A program made the translations under genes and the position numbers. From assembly GCA_002238525.1 (NCBI GenBank), contig MPMN01000001.1, positions 1 through 64,000 of the forward strand: DNA of 64,000 nucleotides, in the 5' to 3' direction. Shown one piece after another: positions 16,037 to 23,474 of this stretch; the stretch's first letter is position 1, and each line of letters starts with the position of its first letter. Source of the stretch: Flavobacteriaceae bacterium bin25. GTDB lineage: Bacteria; Bacteroidota; Bacteroidia; Flavobacteriales; Flavobacteriaceae. The notes below the pieces were generated by a model. It had not been told where the DNA came from. It saw nothing but the letters and a program-made list of their open reading frames with translations, and searched no databases.

Positions 16037-17266
16037 TTATTTAGTTTGAAAGTCTGAATAGGCATCCATTGAATGCTCAGTAGAATCGAGTCCTTGAATT
16101 TCGTAATCTCTTTTGGCTCGAATTCCAACAGTATATTTTGCGATAATCAGGAAAATAGAACTTGTCAGCACACAGAATAGCCCAATTATACCAACACCTA
16201 CCAATTGATTCAAAAATTGACTCCAGCTGGCAAGGTCTCCAAAAATCCCCACTGCTAGTGTACCCCATATTCCACAAATCAAGTGTACAGCAATAGCACC
16301 AACGGGATCATCGATTTTAAGAATTCGATCTAAAAGAGAAATCCCATAGACAACCACAATCCCTGAAAAGCCACCAATAACTATAGACTGAAGGGCATCC
16401 ATTTGATCCGCACCAGCAGTTATTCCTACTAGTCCCCCCAATACTCCGTTCATGAGCATGGTTAAATCAAATGATCCGAAAGAGAATTTAGAAAACAAAA
16501 ATGCCACCAAAGCTCCTGCTGAAGCAGCCAAACAAGTATTCACCAAAACCAATGATGTGGCACTTGGTTCTCCCGATAGTACAGAACCCCCATTAAAACC
16601 AAACCAGCCTAGCCAGAGGATCAAAACACCTCCTGCGGCCAAAGGCAGATTATGTCCTGGGATTGCTTTCACTTTTCCATTGTCGTATTTTCCTATACGA
16701 GGACCTATAAAGTATACAAACATTAAGGCTGCCCATCCACCAACTGAATGAACTAATGTAGAGCCTGCAAAGTCATGAAATCCCAAGTCGGATAGCCATC
16801 CTCCTCCCCATTGCCAAGAACCCACGATGGGGTAAGTAAAAGCTACATATAGCAACGAAAAGAGCATAAACCCTTCTAGTTTGACTCGCTCTGCTACGGC
16901 TCCTGATACAATAGTGGCGGCAGTTGCTGCAAAAACAGCTTGAAATAAAAAGTCAGTCCAATAGGTATAACCTCCGCCTGCATAATCAATAGGTGCGCCG
17001 TCAGGTAATGAAAGCCCAAAACCTCCAAAACCCAAAATACCAGAAGATCCTTCACCAAATCCGGGGTACATCAAGTTAAATCCAATGATGAAGTAAACCA
17101 AAATCCCCATGGTTATTACATAGAAATTTTTGAAGAAAATATTTATTGCATTTTTTTGACGGGTCATCCCCAATTCAAGAAATCCAAAACCTAAGTGCAT
17201 GATAAATACCAACGCGGTACAAATCATCATCCATACATTATTGGCTGTAAATAGTGCTTCTGTCAT
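16037..17266 (-). CDS. amt: Ammonium transporter (Amt/MEP/Rh)
   Basis: This 409-residue inner-membrane protein has about eleven hydrophobic helices and conducts ammonium. Family landmarks are FIMHLGFGFLELGMTRQKNA (residues about 22-41), the DFAGSTLVHSVGGWAALM block with the pore His near residue 165, LPLAAGGVLILWLGWFGFNGG, and VHLICGIWGTLAVG with the second pore His. There is no cleaved signal peptide, as is often true in Gram-negative Amt proteins with ten or eleven helices. It lies 11 bases after glnK and 11 bases before the porin gene. The pairing with PII implies closure of the channel by GlnK when glutamine is high. Confidence 0.96.
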   Translation of the reverse strand: MTEALFTANNVWMMICTALVFIMHLGFGFLELGMTRQKNAINIFFKNFYVITMGILVYFIIGFNLMYPGFGEGSSGILGFGGFGLSLPDGAPIDYAGGGYTYWTDFLFQAVFAATAATIVSGAVAERVKLEGFMLFSLLYVAFTYPIVGSWQWGGGWLSDLGFHDFAGSTLVHSVGGWAALMFVYFIGPRIGKYDNGKVKAIPGHNLPLAAGGVLILWLGWFGFNGGSVLSGEPSATSLVLVNTCLAASAGALVAFLFSKFSFGSFDLTMLMNGVLGGLVGITAGADQMDALQSIVIGGFSGIVVVYGISLLDRILKIDDPVGAIAVHLICGIWGTLAVGIFGDLASWSQFLNQLVGVGIIGLFCVLTSSIFLIIAKYTVGIRAKRDYEIQGLDSTEHSMDAYSDFQTK

Positions 17267-17277
17267 AATATTTTAAA

Positions 17278-17613
17278 TTAAAGTGATGAATGACCGGTTT
17301 CTCTTGTCCGAATTCGAATAGATTTTTCCACAGGCAAAACAAAAATTTTACCATCTCCTACCTGATTTGTAGAAGCTGAATCCAAAATTGCATCAATGGC
17401 TGAATCCAGCAATTCTTCGCTTACAACCAAGGATATGCACCTCCTTGAAATTGCTGAAGAATCATAATGAACCCCACGATATACGTGCGATTGTTTTTCT
17501 TTACCAACACCGGTAACTTCCCAGTATGTAAAGTGATTTACCCCAAGGTTCTTGAGAGCGTCTCGCACCTTAAGGAACTGTGATTCGCGAATAATCGCTT
17601 CAATCTTCTTCAT
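17278..17613 (-). CDS. glnK: Nitrogen regulatory protein PII (GlnK type)
   Basis: A 111-residue PII trimer subunit that senses ATP/ADP and 2-oxoglutarate and controls Amt. Conserved parts are the start MKKIEAIIRESQ, the YRGVHY segment of the T loop and the B loop QVGDGKIFVLPV, followed by IRIRTRETG. The T loop is unusual. After the Tyr of VHY (the position uridylylated in E. coli) the usual MVDFLPK is replaced by DSSAISRR, and the entry reads VGKEKQSHVYRG. This could alter partner choice or modification while still allowing Amt binding. It is first in the glnK-amt-porin operon. Confidence 0.93.
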   Translation of the reverse strand: MKKIEAIIRESQFLKVRDALKNLGVNHFTYWEVTGVGKEKQSHVYRGVHYDSSAISRRCISLVVSEELLDSAIDAILDSASTNQVGDGKIFVLPVEKSIRIRTRETGHSSL

Positions 17614-17644
17614 AAAAAATTGATAATATGGTTAATATTAAATT

Positions 17645-17659
17645 TGGGTTGCAAACCCA
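17645..17659. promoter_or_regulatory. Inverted repeat in the glnK leader
   Basis: TGGGTT (17645-17650) and AACCCA (17654-17659) form a perfect 6-bp dyad with a 3-base centre, about 35 bases before the glnK start. It may be an operator or a small leader hairpin. No sigma-54 or full TAnnTTTG promoter is evident nearby. Confidence 0.35.
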
Positions 17660-17810
17660 TTTTATATGAAGATAAAAGTACCTCAATTTGAATGTTGCAA
17701 CGGGGTAATCTTGAAAATTAAATCTTCAGACAATTAAATTATTGTATAAAGCAGGGTATAATTTAGTAATATCACTAAGAAACCTATAATAATTTTGCAA
17801 TTATTATAAT

Positions 17811-18185
17811 TTATGCCAAGTATTTTGATATTTGAGACCCCAAAACCACCAGTCCGATACCTCCAATAAAGCTGACCGATGTATAGGTCAGAAAGAGGAA
17901 AAATGATCTGTTGATTAGAAATTCAACATTTTGGTAGGATAGAGCTGAAAATGTAGTTAGACCTCCACAGAATCCAACAGCAAATAACAACAATAATGGA
18001 CCTTCTATCCAATTTAGTTTTGATGCCAATCCCATAAAAATCCCAATCAATAAACAACCCAATAGATTAGCAATTAAGGTGGGGTAAGGGAACGAATGAG
18101 CTGTTGTAGAAAACCAATAACCTATACTATATCGAACAGCACTGCCCAACCCTCCACCTAAAAAGACTATGAAGAATTCTTTCAA
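17811..18185 (-). CDS. crcB: Fluoride ion channel CrcB/Fluc
   Basis: A 124-residue, four-helix membrane protein that exports fluoride as a dual-topology dimer. Hallmarks are GGGLGSAVRYSIGYW (residues about 10-24), TLIANLLGCLLIGIFMG (the conserved Asn) and FCGGLTTFSALSYQ, the FCGG-TTFS signature. The start overlaps the stop of a small membrane-protein gene by four bases. I searched the short upstream region for a fluoride riboswitch and saw none. Confidence 0.95.
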   Translation of the reverse strand: MKEFFIVFLGGGLGSAVRYSIGYWFSTTAHSFPYPTLIANLLGCLLIGIFMGLASKLNWIEGPLLLLFAVGFCGGLTTFSALSYQNVEFLINRSFFLFLTYTSVSFIGGIGLVVLGSQISKYLA

Positions 18186-18370
18186 CTTTTTATTATGAGT
18201 TTTAGTATAAATAGAACCAAAACAACAGCCAATATAGTAGCTAGTATTGTCAGTGAACCTTTAAAATAAGCGGGTGTTTTTTTTCTGTCGCGCCAATATG
18301 ACCAGACTACAAAGATCGTGTATGCCGAAACAAATACAAATGCTATGATGAGTTTATCTTTGCCAAACAC
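18182..18370 (-). CDS. Small two-helix membrane protein
   Basis: 62 residues with two hydrophobic segments (about 7-24 and 40-60) joined by a basic loop, YWRDRKKTPAYFKG. I do not recognise a family. The ATGA overlap with crcB shows that it is translated just before the fluoride channel, so it may belong to the same function or simply share the transcript. The divergent pyrophosphohydrolase gene starts 46 bases away. Confidence 0.7.
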   Translation of the reverse strand: MFGKDKLIIAFVFVSAYTIFVVWSYWRDRKKTPAYFKGSLTILATILAVVLVLFILKLIIKS

Positions 18371-18416
18371 AAATAATATTATATCTTATCTTTTGAATTT
18401 TTAATGATTCTATAGC

Positions 18417-18815
18417 ATGATAAAAGTACCGATTTCACTTGTAACTGAATTCCACAAAGCATATGGTCTTGATAATAATAAAAGCCCTACAATTAGCCTG
18501 TCTAAAGAAATCGTTTCTTTAAGGCATAGACTGATGAAAGAGGAGACACAAGAATATTTTCAAGCTGCTTCAAAAGGTGATTTGGTCGAAACCGTTGATG
18601 CACTCGGAGATATGCTCTATATACTGTGTGGAACGATCATTTGCCACGGGTGCCAGGATTTAATTGAAGATGTATTTAAAGAAATTCACCGAAGTAATAT
18701 GAGCAAACTAGATGAAAATGGAAACCCCATATACAGAAAAGATGGTAAGGTCCTCAAAGGACCAGGATATAGTCCACCCAAATTAGCTGAAATTGTTCAA
18801 AAGTATATTTCCTAA
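18417..18815 (+). CDS. MazG-like nucleoside triphosphate pyrophosphohydrolase
   Basis: This 132-residue all-alpha protein has the metal-binding pattern of the MazG/PRA-PH superfamily: KEETQEYFQA (E-E-x-x-E, residues about 41-50) followed by ETVDALGDMLYI (E-x-x-D, about 60-71). The C-terminal MSKLDENGNPIYRKDGKVLK is typical of the group often called phosphoribosyl-ATP pyrophosphohydrolase-like or NTP-PPase YP_001813558-like proteins. It probably hydrolyses non-canonical or excess NTPs to NMP and pyrophosphate. The exact substrate is not known. It is monocistronic, divergent from the crcB pair. Confidence 0.85.
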   Translation: MIKVPISLVTEFHKAYGLDNNKSPTISLSKEIVSLRHRLMKEETQEYFQAASKGDLVETVDALGDMLYILCGTIICHGCQDLIEDVFKEIHRSNMSKLDENGNPIYRKDGKVLKGPGYSPPKLAEIVQKYIS

Positions 18816-18874
18816 ATCTATTTTCTCTCAAAGTTATAGACCCCGATAAGACAAGGCAATCAATTTGAGTTAAT

Positions 18875-18884
18875 GGGGGGGGGG
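18875..18884. repeat. Run of ten G
   Basis: A G10 homopolymer lies between the ends of two convergent genes. It is striking in AT-rich DNA and may be length-variable, but it is not in a promoter or reading frame, so no effect is predicted. Confidence 0.8.
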
Positions 18885-18917
18885 TAAATATCAAATGTAA
18901 TTTTTAAACGTTGCTAA

Positions 18918-19970
18918 TTAGTTAACCACATACCGCCAACCAAATGGATCATTTGCAAGGTTATGCTGTATGTCAGTTATCATTTTTTTGAATACCTGAG
19001 CATATGTTTTTCTTGGCCAATGGGCTGTGTAGGTTTTATTTTCAAAGCTGAATTCAGAAATAGGACAAACAACAACAGCTGTACCCACACCAAATATTTC
19101 TTTTAGTGAGCCGTTCAAACTACCTTCAATAATCTCACTTATTTTAACTGCCCGAATTTCTAAAGGAATACCTTGATTTTTAGCAATAGTAATAACACTT
19201 CTTCGGGTTATGCCATCTAGTATTCGATCGCTGACTGGAGGTGTAACTAATGTTTCTCCAATGCGAAAAACCATGTTCATCGTTCCGGATTCTTCTATAT
19301 ATCTATGGGTAGTTGCATCGGTCCAAATTAGTTGTTGATACCCACTTTCTACAGCAATATTTGTTGGATAAAACTGAGCTGCATAATTACCGGCGGCCTT
19401 TACATTTCCCACACCACCTATTGCTGCTCTAGAATGATTAGTATTGATTATCACCCGAATTTGTTGATTCTCTTCAAAGTATGATCTCGCTGGAGAGCAG
19501 ATAATCATGAATGTATGAGTTTTAGATGGTGAAACTTGAATTTTTGGGGAATCTCCAATGATAAAAGGACGAACATACAATGAATTCTCCTTTCCAGGAA
19601 TAATCCACTGATGATCTAGTTTTAAAAGTTCCTTTAAAGATTTAAAAAATAGTTCGGTATCAACTGGTGGAATGTTGAGTCTTTGAGCGGATTTTTGAAG
19701 GCGTAAGCAATGGTCCATGGGTCGAAACAACAGAATCTGTCCTTGTCCATCTTTGTAGGCTTTCATACCTTCGAAAACGGCTTGACCATAATGGAAAACA
19801 TTAGCCGCTGGGGAAATTTTAAAATCTCCATAGGGAATGATTTGTGGTTCAGACCAACTATCATCTCTATAACGTGCTATAACCATATGATCGGTGAAAA
19901 CAGTCCCAAAAGGAAGGTTTTGGAAATCAATTTCGCCAATCCTTGATTTGTTCAATTTAGAAATCTGCAT
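18918..19970 (-). CDS. ilvE: Branched-chain amino acid aminotransferase, copy 1
   Basis: A PLP enzyme of fold type IV that interconverts Leu, Ile or Val with their 2-oxoacids. The PLP lysine lies in GGVGNVKAAGNYAAQF. Other signatures are YGQAVFEGMKAYKD, RLQKSAQRLNIP, SLYVRPFIIGDS, YIEESGTMNMVF and GSLKEIFGVGTAVVV. I place the start at ATG 19970 (MQISKLNK) rather than ten codons upstream, because it lines up with the start of the second copy. It is very similar along its whole length to the gene 101 bases upstream, so the pair arose by tandem duplication. Both copies keep the catalytic residues. Confidence 0.93.
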   Translation of the reverse strand: MQISKLNKSRIGEIDFQNLPFGTVFTDHMVIARYRDDSWSEPQIIPYGDFKISPAANVFHYGQAVFEGMKAYKDGQGQILLFRPMDHCLRLQKSAQRLNIPPVDTELFFKSLKELLKLDHQWIIPGKENSLYVRPFIIGDSPKIQVSPSKTHTFMIICSPARSYFEENQQIRVIINTNHSRAAIGGVGNVKAAGNYAAQFYPTNIAVESGYQQLIWTDATTHRYIEESGTMNMVFRIGETLVTPPVSDRILDGITRRSVITIAKNQGIPLEIRAVKISEIIEGSLNGSLKEIFGVGTAVVVCPISEFSFENKTYTAHWPRKTYAQVFKKMITDIQHNLANDPFGWRYVVN

Positions 19971-20071
19971 CTTGGTATTAACATCAGCTGGAGAAAACAA
20001 AATTACTGATTGAAAGACTTCTCAAGACAAAATGATCATCTTATAAAATGGATAAAGGCTTCGTTGGTTAT

Positions 20072-21124
20072 CTAATTTACGATATACCGCCAACCAAACG
20101 GATCTTTAGCTAGATTATGCTGAATGCCGGTAATCACATTTTTGAACACTTGAGCATATGTTTCTCGTGGCCAATGTGCTTTGTAACTCGAATTTTCGTA
20201 TCTGAATTCAGAAATAGGACAAACCACCACCGCCGTGCCTACACCAAATATTTCTTTTAGTGAACCATTTAGACTGCCTTCAATTATTTCACTTATCTCG
20301 ACTGGTCGAATTTCTATTGGAATACCTTGATCTTTGGCAATAGTAATGACACTTTTCCGGGTAATGCCATCTAGTATTCGATCACTGATTGGAGGCGTTA
20401 CTAATGTTTCTCCAATTCGAAAAACGATATTCATCGTTCCGGACTCTTCTATGTAGTGATGGGTATTTGCATCAGTCCAAATTAGTTGTTGATACCCCTT
20501 TTCAATGGCGATATTCGTTGGATAAAACTGAGCTGCATAATTACCAGCGGCCTTTACATTTCCCACGCCGCCACTTGCTGCTCGGGAATGATCAGTATTG
20601 ATCATTACCCGAATTTGTTCATTCCCGTCAAAATATGATCTCGCCGGAGAGCAGATAATCATGAACGTATGAATTTTAGATGGCGAAGCTTGGATATTGG
20701 GAGAATCCCCGATGATAAAAGGACGAACATACAATGAATTCTCCTTTCCAGGAATAATCCACTGATGGTCTAGTTTTAAAAGTTGCTCCAAAGATTTAAA
20801 AAAGAGTTCGGTACTGACTGGAGGGATGTTAAGCCTTAGAGCAGATTTTTGAAGGCGTAAACAATGGTCCATGGGTCGAAACAACAGAATCTGTCCTTGT
20901 TCATCTTTGTAGGCTTTCAACCCTTCAAAAACTGCTTGGCCATAATGTAAAACACTAGCTGATGGGGAAATGTTAAAGTCGCCATAGGGAATGATTTCTG
21001 GTTCAGACCAATTGTTATCCCTGAAGCGAGCTATTACCATATGATCAGTAAAAACAGTACCAAAAGGAAGGTTTTCAAAATCAATCTCGTTAATTCTCGA
21101 ACTGTTTACCCTAGTAACTCGCAT
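20072..21124 (-). CDS. ilvE: Branched-chain amino acid aminotransferase, copy 2
   Basis: A 350-residue paralogue of the preceding entry, with the same motif order: PLP lysine in GGVGNVKAAGNYAAQF, YGQAVFEGLKAYKD, SLYVRPFIIGDS and YIEESGTMNIVF. Differences are scattered conservative changes, for example MVIARFRDNNW against MVIARYRDDSW. Near identity suggests recent duplication, or older duplication held similar by gene conversion. The two may differ in expression or in preference for amino acid. It starts 76 bases from the divergent mnmD gene. Confidence 0.94.
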   Translation of the reverse strand: MRVTRVNSSRINEIDFENLPFGTVFTDHMVIARFRDNNWSEPEIIPYGDFNISPSASVLHYGQAVFEGLKAYKDEQGQILLFRPMDHCLRLQKSALRLNIPPVSTELFFKSLEQLLKLDHQWIIPGKENSLYVRPFIIGDSPNIQASPSKIHTFMIICSPARSYFDGNEQIRVMINTDHSRAASGGVGNVKAAGNYAAQFYPTNIAIEKGYQQLIWTDANTHHYIEESGTMNIVFRIGETLVTPPISDRILDGITRKSVITIAKDQGIPIEIRPVEISEIIEGSLNGSLKEIFGVGTAVVVCPISEFRYENSSYKAHWPRETYAQVFKNVITGIQHNLAKDPFGWRYIVN

Positions 21125-21152
21125 TTTTGAATCAGCATCAATTTATAGGGCA

Positions 21153-21189
21153 CAAAATTACACATTCAAATTCTTAGCACTTAACTTTG
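21153..21189. promoter_or_regulatory. Divergent -7 elements between ilvE and mnmD
   Basis: On the minus strand 21153-21160 reads TAATTTTG, giving ilvE a leader of about 20 bases. On the plus strand 21182-21189 reads TAACTTTG, which would put the mnmD start almost at the transcript end. Neither has a well-placed TTG, so both are tentative. Confidence 0.35.
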
Positions 21190-21200
21190 ACAATTTATTT

Positions 21201-21881
21201 ATGGTGGAACGAATTCTTAAAATCACTGAAGACGGAAGTCCAACTTTTTACGTTCCTAAGTTAAACGAATATTTTCATTCAAAACATGGCGCAATTTTAG
21301 AATCGAAATATGTATTCGTTGATCGGGGGTTTCGGTATTGGTGCGAGTTAAATGCTTCAAAATCTAAAGTAGACATCCTTGAAATAGGATTGGGAACAGG
21401 ACTTAATTTTCTACTAACCGCTAACGAGTCAAAAAGAAAAGATAAAAAATTGTTTTATCAGGGAATCGATGCTTATCCTTTGGACTCTAATGAATTAATG
21501 AGTTTTGCCAAACTCATTAGTTTCGATCATTATTTTACGGAACAACAAATGATCGACTTCTATCAACTGTCATGGGAGAAGTGGCATCAATTTGAAGCGA
21601 ATATTCGTATTCAAAAACTAAATACAAAAGTCCAAGAGTTTTCTATGAAAAAGTCATATGATCTGATATACTACGATGCATTTGGACGGTTTGCTCAGCC
21701 TGAATTGTGGGACGAAGAAATACTGGTTCCTATACTGAATCAATTGAATCAAAATGGAGTGTTTGTAACGTATGCCGCATTTGGAGATTTGAGAAGAACT
21801 TTAACAAAAATGGGTCTGAAAGTAGAAAGACTTCCGGGTGCTCCAGGGAAAAGAGAGATGACTAGGTCTGCAAAAATTTAA
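21201..21881 (+). CDS. mnmD: tRNA U34 methyltransferase MnmD
   Basis: A 226-residue SAM-dependent methyltransferase resembling the MnmC2 domain without the MnmC1 oxidase. It would complete 5-methylaminomethyl-2-thiouridine at the wobble position of tRNAs. Signatures are ITEDGSPTFYVPKLNEYFHS near the start, the SAM loop ILEIGLGTGLNFLLT (residues about 60-74), LIYYDAFGRFAQPELW (catalytic region, about 155-170), GVFVTYAAFGDLRR and LPGAPGKREMTRS at the end. It lies two bases before the epimerase gene and is probably co-transcribed with it. Confidence 0.9.
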   Translation: MVERILKITEDGSPTFYVPKLNEYFHSKHGAILESKYVFVDRGFRYWCELNASKSKVDILEIGLGTGLNFLLTANESKRKDKKLFYQGIDAYPLDSNELMSFAKLISFDHYFTEQQMIDFYQLSWEKWHQFEANIRIQKLNTKVQEFSMKKSYDLIYYDAFGRFAQPELWDEEILVPILNQLNQNGVFVTYAAFGDLRRTLTKMGLKVERLPGAPGKREMTRSAKI

Positions 21882-21882
21882 A

Positions 21883-22782
21883 ATGAAGGTATTGATTACA
21901 GGGGCAACTGGTTTGATTGGAAGTGCATTGAAATCTCATTTTAAGAGACAAAATATAGAAGTGAATTATTTAACCAGAAACCAGAGGCTGATACAATCTG
22001 ATCCACATGCTTTTGGCTGGGATCCTAATAATGGAATTATAGATGGGGCTTGTTTTAAAGAAGTTCAAGTCATAGTAAATCTTGCCGGGGCAAGAGTTTC
22101 TCGTCCCTGGACCAAAAAAGGCAAAAAAATTCTGATTGACAGCAGAATTAAATCTATTGCATTATTAAAAAATACAATTGATAAGACTAATAATCACCAA
22201 ATCAGACATGTACTATGCGCTTCTGCCATTGGCATTTATAAATCTGATAGAGAGCAAGCACAATCAGAATTTTCTGAGCCTGAAAGCAATACTTTCCTTT
22301 CAAAGCTTGTCCAAAATTGGGAACAAAAGTCTCTTGGGTTCGAACAACTAGGGATCAAGACTACTATATTGAGATTTGGACATATTTTCTCAAATAAAGG
22401 AGGAATTTATCCAATTTTGAACTATTTCGTTTTCAATAGGTTCAATTTTTTGCCAGGTCCAGGAATGCAAATTTATTCGTGGATTCATATTGAAGATACA
22501 GTCCGAATAATAGATCATCTAATTAAAAAAAAATCTCAAGGCATTTATAACTTGGTTGCACCGGAGTTTATATCCCATAAAGAATTAATCCAAACTATTT
22601 CAAAATACAAGAAGCATAAGACTATTGTGATTAATATACCTTCATTTTTGATAAAGGTGCTTTTGGGCGAAAGAAGTCAATTGGTTCTAAAGGGCCAGAG
22701 GGTAAGCAGTAAGAAAATAATAGATAATGGTTATTTGTTCAAGTATCCATTGATTGATTCATGCGTGAAAATTTTGAACTGA
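21883..22782 (+). CDS. TIGR01777-family NAD(P)-binding epimerase-like protein
   Basis: A 299-residue extended short-chain dehydrogenase of the YfcH/TIGR01777 type. It begins with the Rossmann motif MKVLITGATGLIGSAL. Other family marks are VNLAGARVSRPWTKKGKK, CASAIGIYKSD (active-site segment with Tyr) and the C-terminal DUF1731-like LVLKGQRVSSKKIIDNGY. The substrate and physiological role are not established for the family. It is two bases from mnmD, and a promoter for grpE follows its stop. Confidence 0.88.
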   Translation: MKVLITGATGLIGSALKSHFKRQNIEVNYLTRNQRLIQSDPHAFGWDPNNGIIDGACFKEVQVIVNLAGARVSRPWTKKGKKILIDSRIKSIALLKNTIDKTNNHQIRHVLCASAIGIYKSDREQAQSEFSEPESNTFLSKLVQNWEQKSLGFEQLGIKTTILRFGHIFSNKGGIYPILNYFVFNRFNFLPGPGMQIYSWIHIEDTVRIIDHLIKKKSQGIYNLVAPEFISHKELIQTISKYKKHKTIVINIPSFLIKVLLGERSQLVLKGQRVSSKKIIDNGYLFKYPLIDSCVKILN

Positions 22783-22786
22783 CAAA

Positions 22787-22819
22787 TTGACATATACCCC
22801 TACTTTGGCAATACATTTG
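22787..22819 (+). promoter_or_regulatory. Predicted promoter of grpE-dnaJ
   Basis: TTG (22787-22789, inside TTGACA), a 22-base spacer and TACATTTG (22812-22819) fit TTG-N(17-23)-TAnnTTTG. The leader would be about 20 bases. No CIRCE-type heat-shock inverted repeat is seen. Confidence 0.45.
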
Positions 22820-22845
22820 TATTGGAATTATAAAAGATTAGTTTA

Positions 22846-23469
22846 ATGGATTCTAAAAAAGAGAAAAAAGCTGTTGAAACGGAGAAACTAGCATCTGAGC
22901 AGGGAGGTTTCCCTTCGTCAAAAGACAAGAATCAAACAGATGAGGAAAATACTTCAGTTTCTGAAGATTCTAAAGGTAAATCTAAGGTAAAGAAAAAGAA
23001 AAGCCAAAATAAGGTGCTACAAGAGAAGGTAAAAGAACTTCAAGAAGGACTGGATAAGGAAAAAGATCGGTTTCTGAGGATATTTGCTGAGTACGAAAAT
23101 TTCCGAAAAAGAACTTCTAAGGAAAAGCTAGAATTGTACAAAAGTGCCAATAAACAACTTATCATAGATCTTTTAAGTGTTGTTGATGATTATGAAAGGG
23201 CAAGTTTTGATGAAGAGAAGGGGAGTATTAAAGATACCATAGAGGGCTTTGGACTTATTCAAAAGAAATTTTACCAAATATTAGAATCAAATGGTCTGAG
23301 TTTAATAGAGGTTAATAAAGGAGATTTGTTTGACGGTGACCATCATGAGGCTATTGCACATATTCCTTCAGGTGAGGGTGAAACGGGTCGAATTGTCGAC
23401 ATAACTCAAAAAGGCTATAAATTGGGAGAAATTGTCATCCGTTACCCTAAAGTGGTGGTCGGAAAATAA
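22846..23469 (+). CDS. grpE: Nucleotide exchange factor GrpE
   Basis: A 207-residue co-chaperone that releases ADP from DnaK. The N-terminal 70 residues are charged and disordered. A long dimerising coiled coil follows (about 60-100). The core has LRIFAEYENFRKRTSKEK (the GrpE ENFRKR signature), DLLSVVDDYERA, FDGDHHEAIAHIP and the C-terminal GYKLGEIVIRYPKVVVGK. Length is normal. It lies 5 bases before dnaJ, so both are made from one transcript. dnaK is not in the window. Confidence 0.96.
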   Translation: MDSKKEKKAVETEKLASEQGGFPSSKDKNQTDEENTSVSEDSKGKSKVKKKKSQNKVLQEKVKELQEGLDKEKDRFLRIFAEYENFRKRTSKEKLELYKSANKQLIIDLLSVVDDYERASFDEEKGSIKDTIEGFGLIQKKFYQILESNGLSLIEVNKGDLFDGDHHEAIAHIPSGEGETGRIVDITQKGYKLGEIVIRYPKVVVGK

Positions 23470-23474
23470 AACCG

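Noticed and set aside
18371-18416. Fluoride riboswitch before the crcB pair
   Set aside because: The 46-base gap is too short and lacks the conserved motif elements.
22783-22845. CIRCE heat-shock operator before grpE
   Set aside because: No TTAGCACTC-N9-GAGTGCTAA-like inverted repeat is present.
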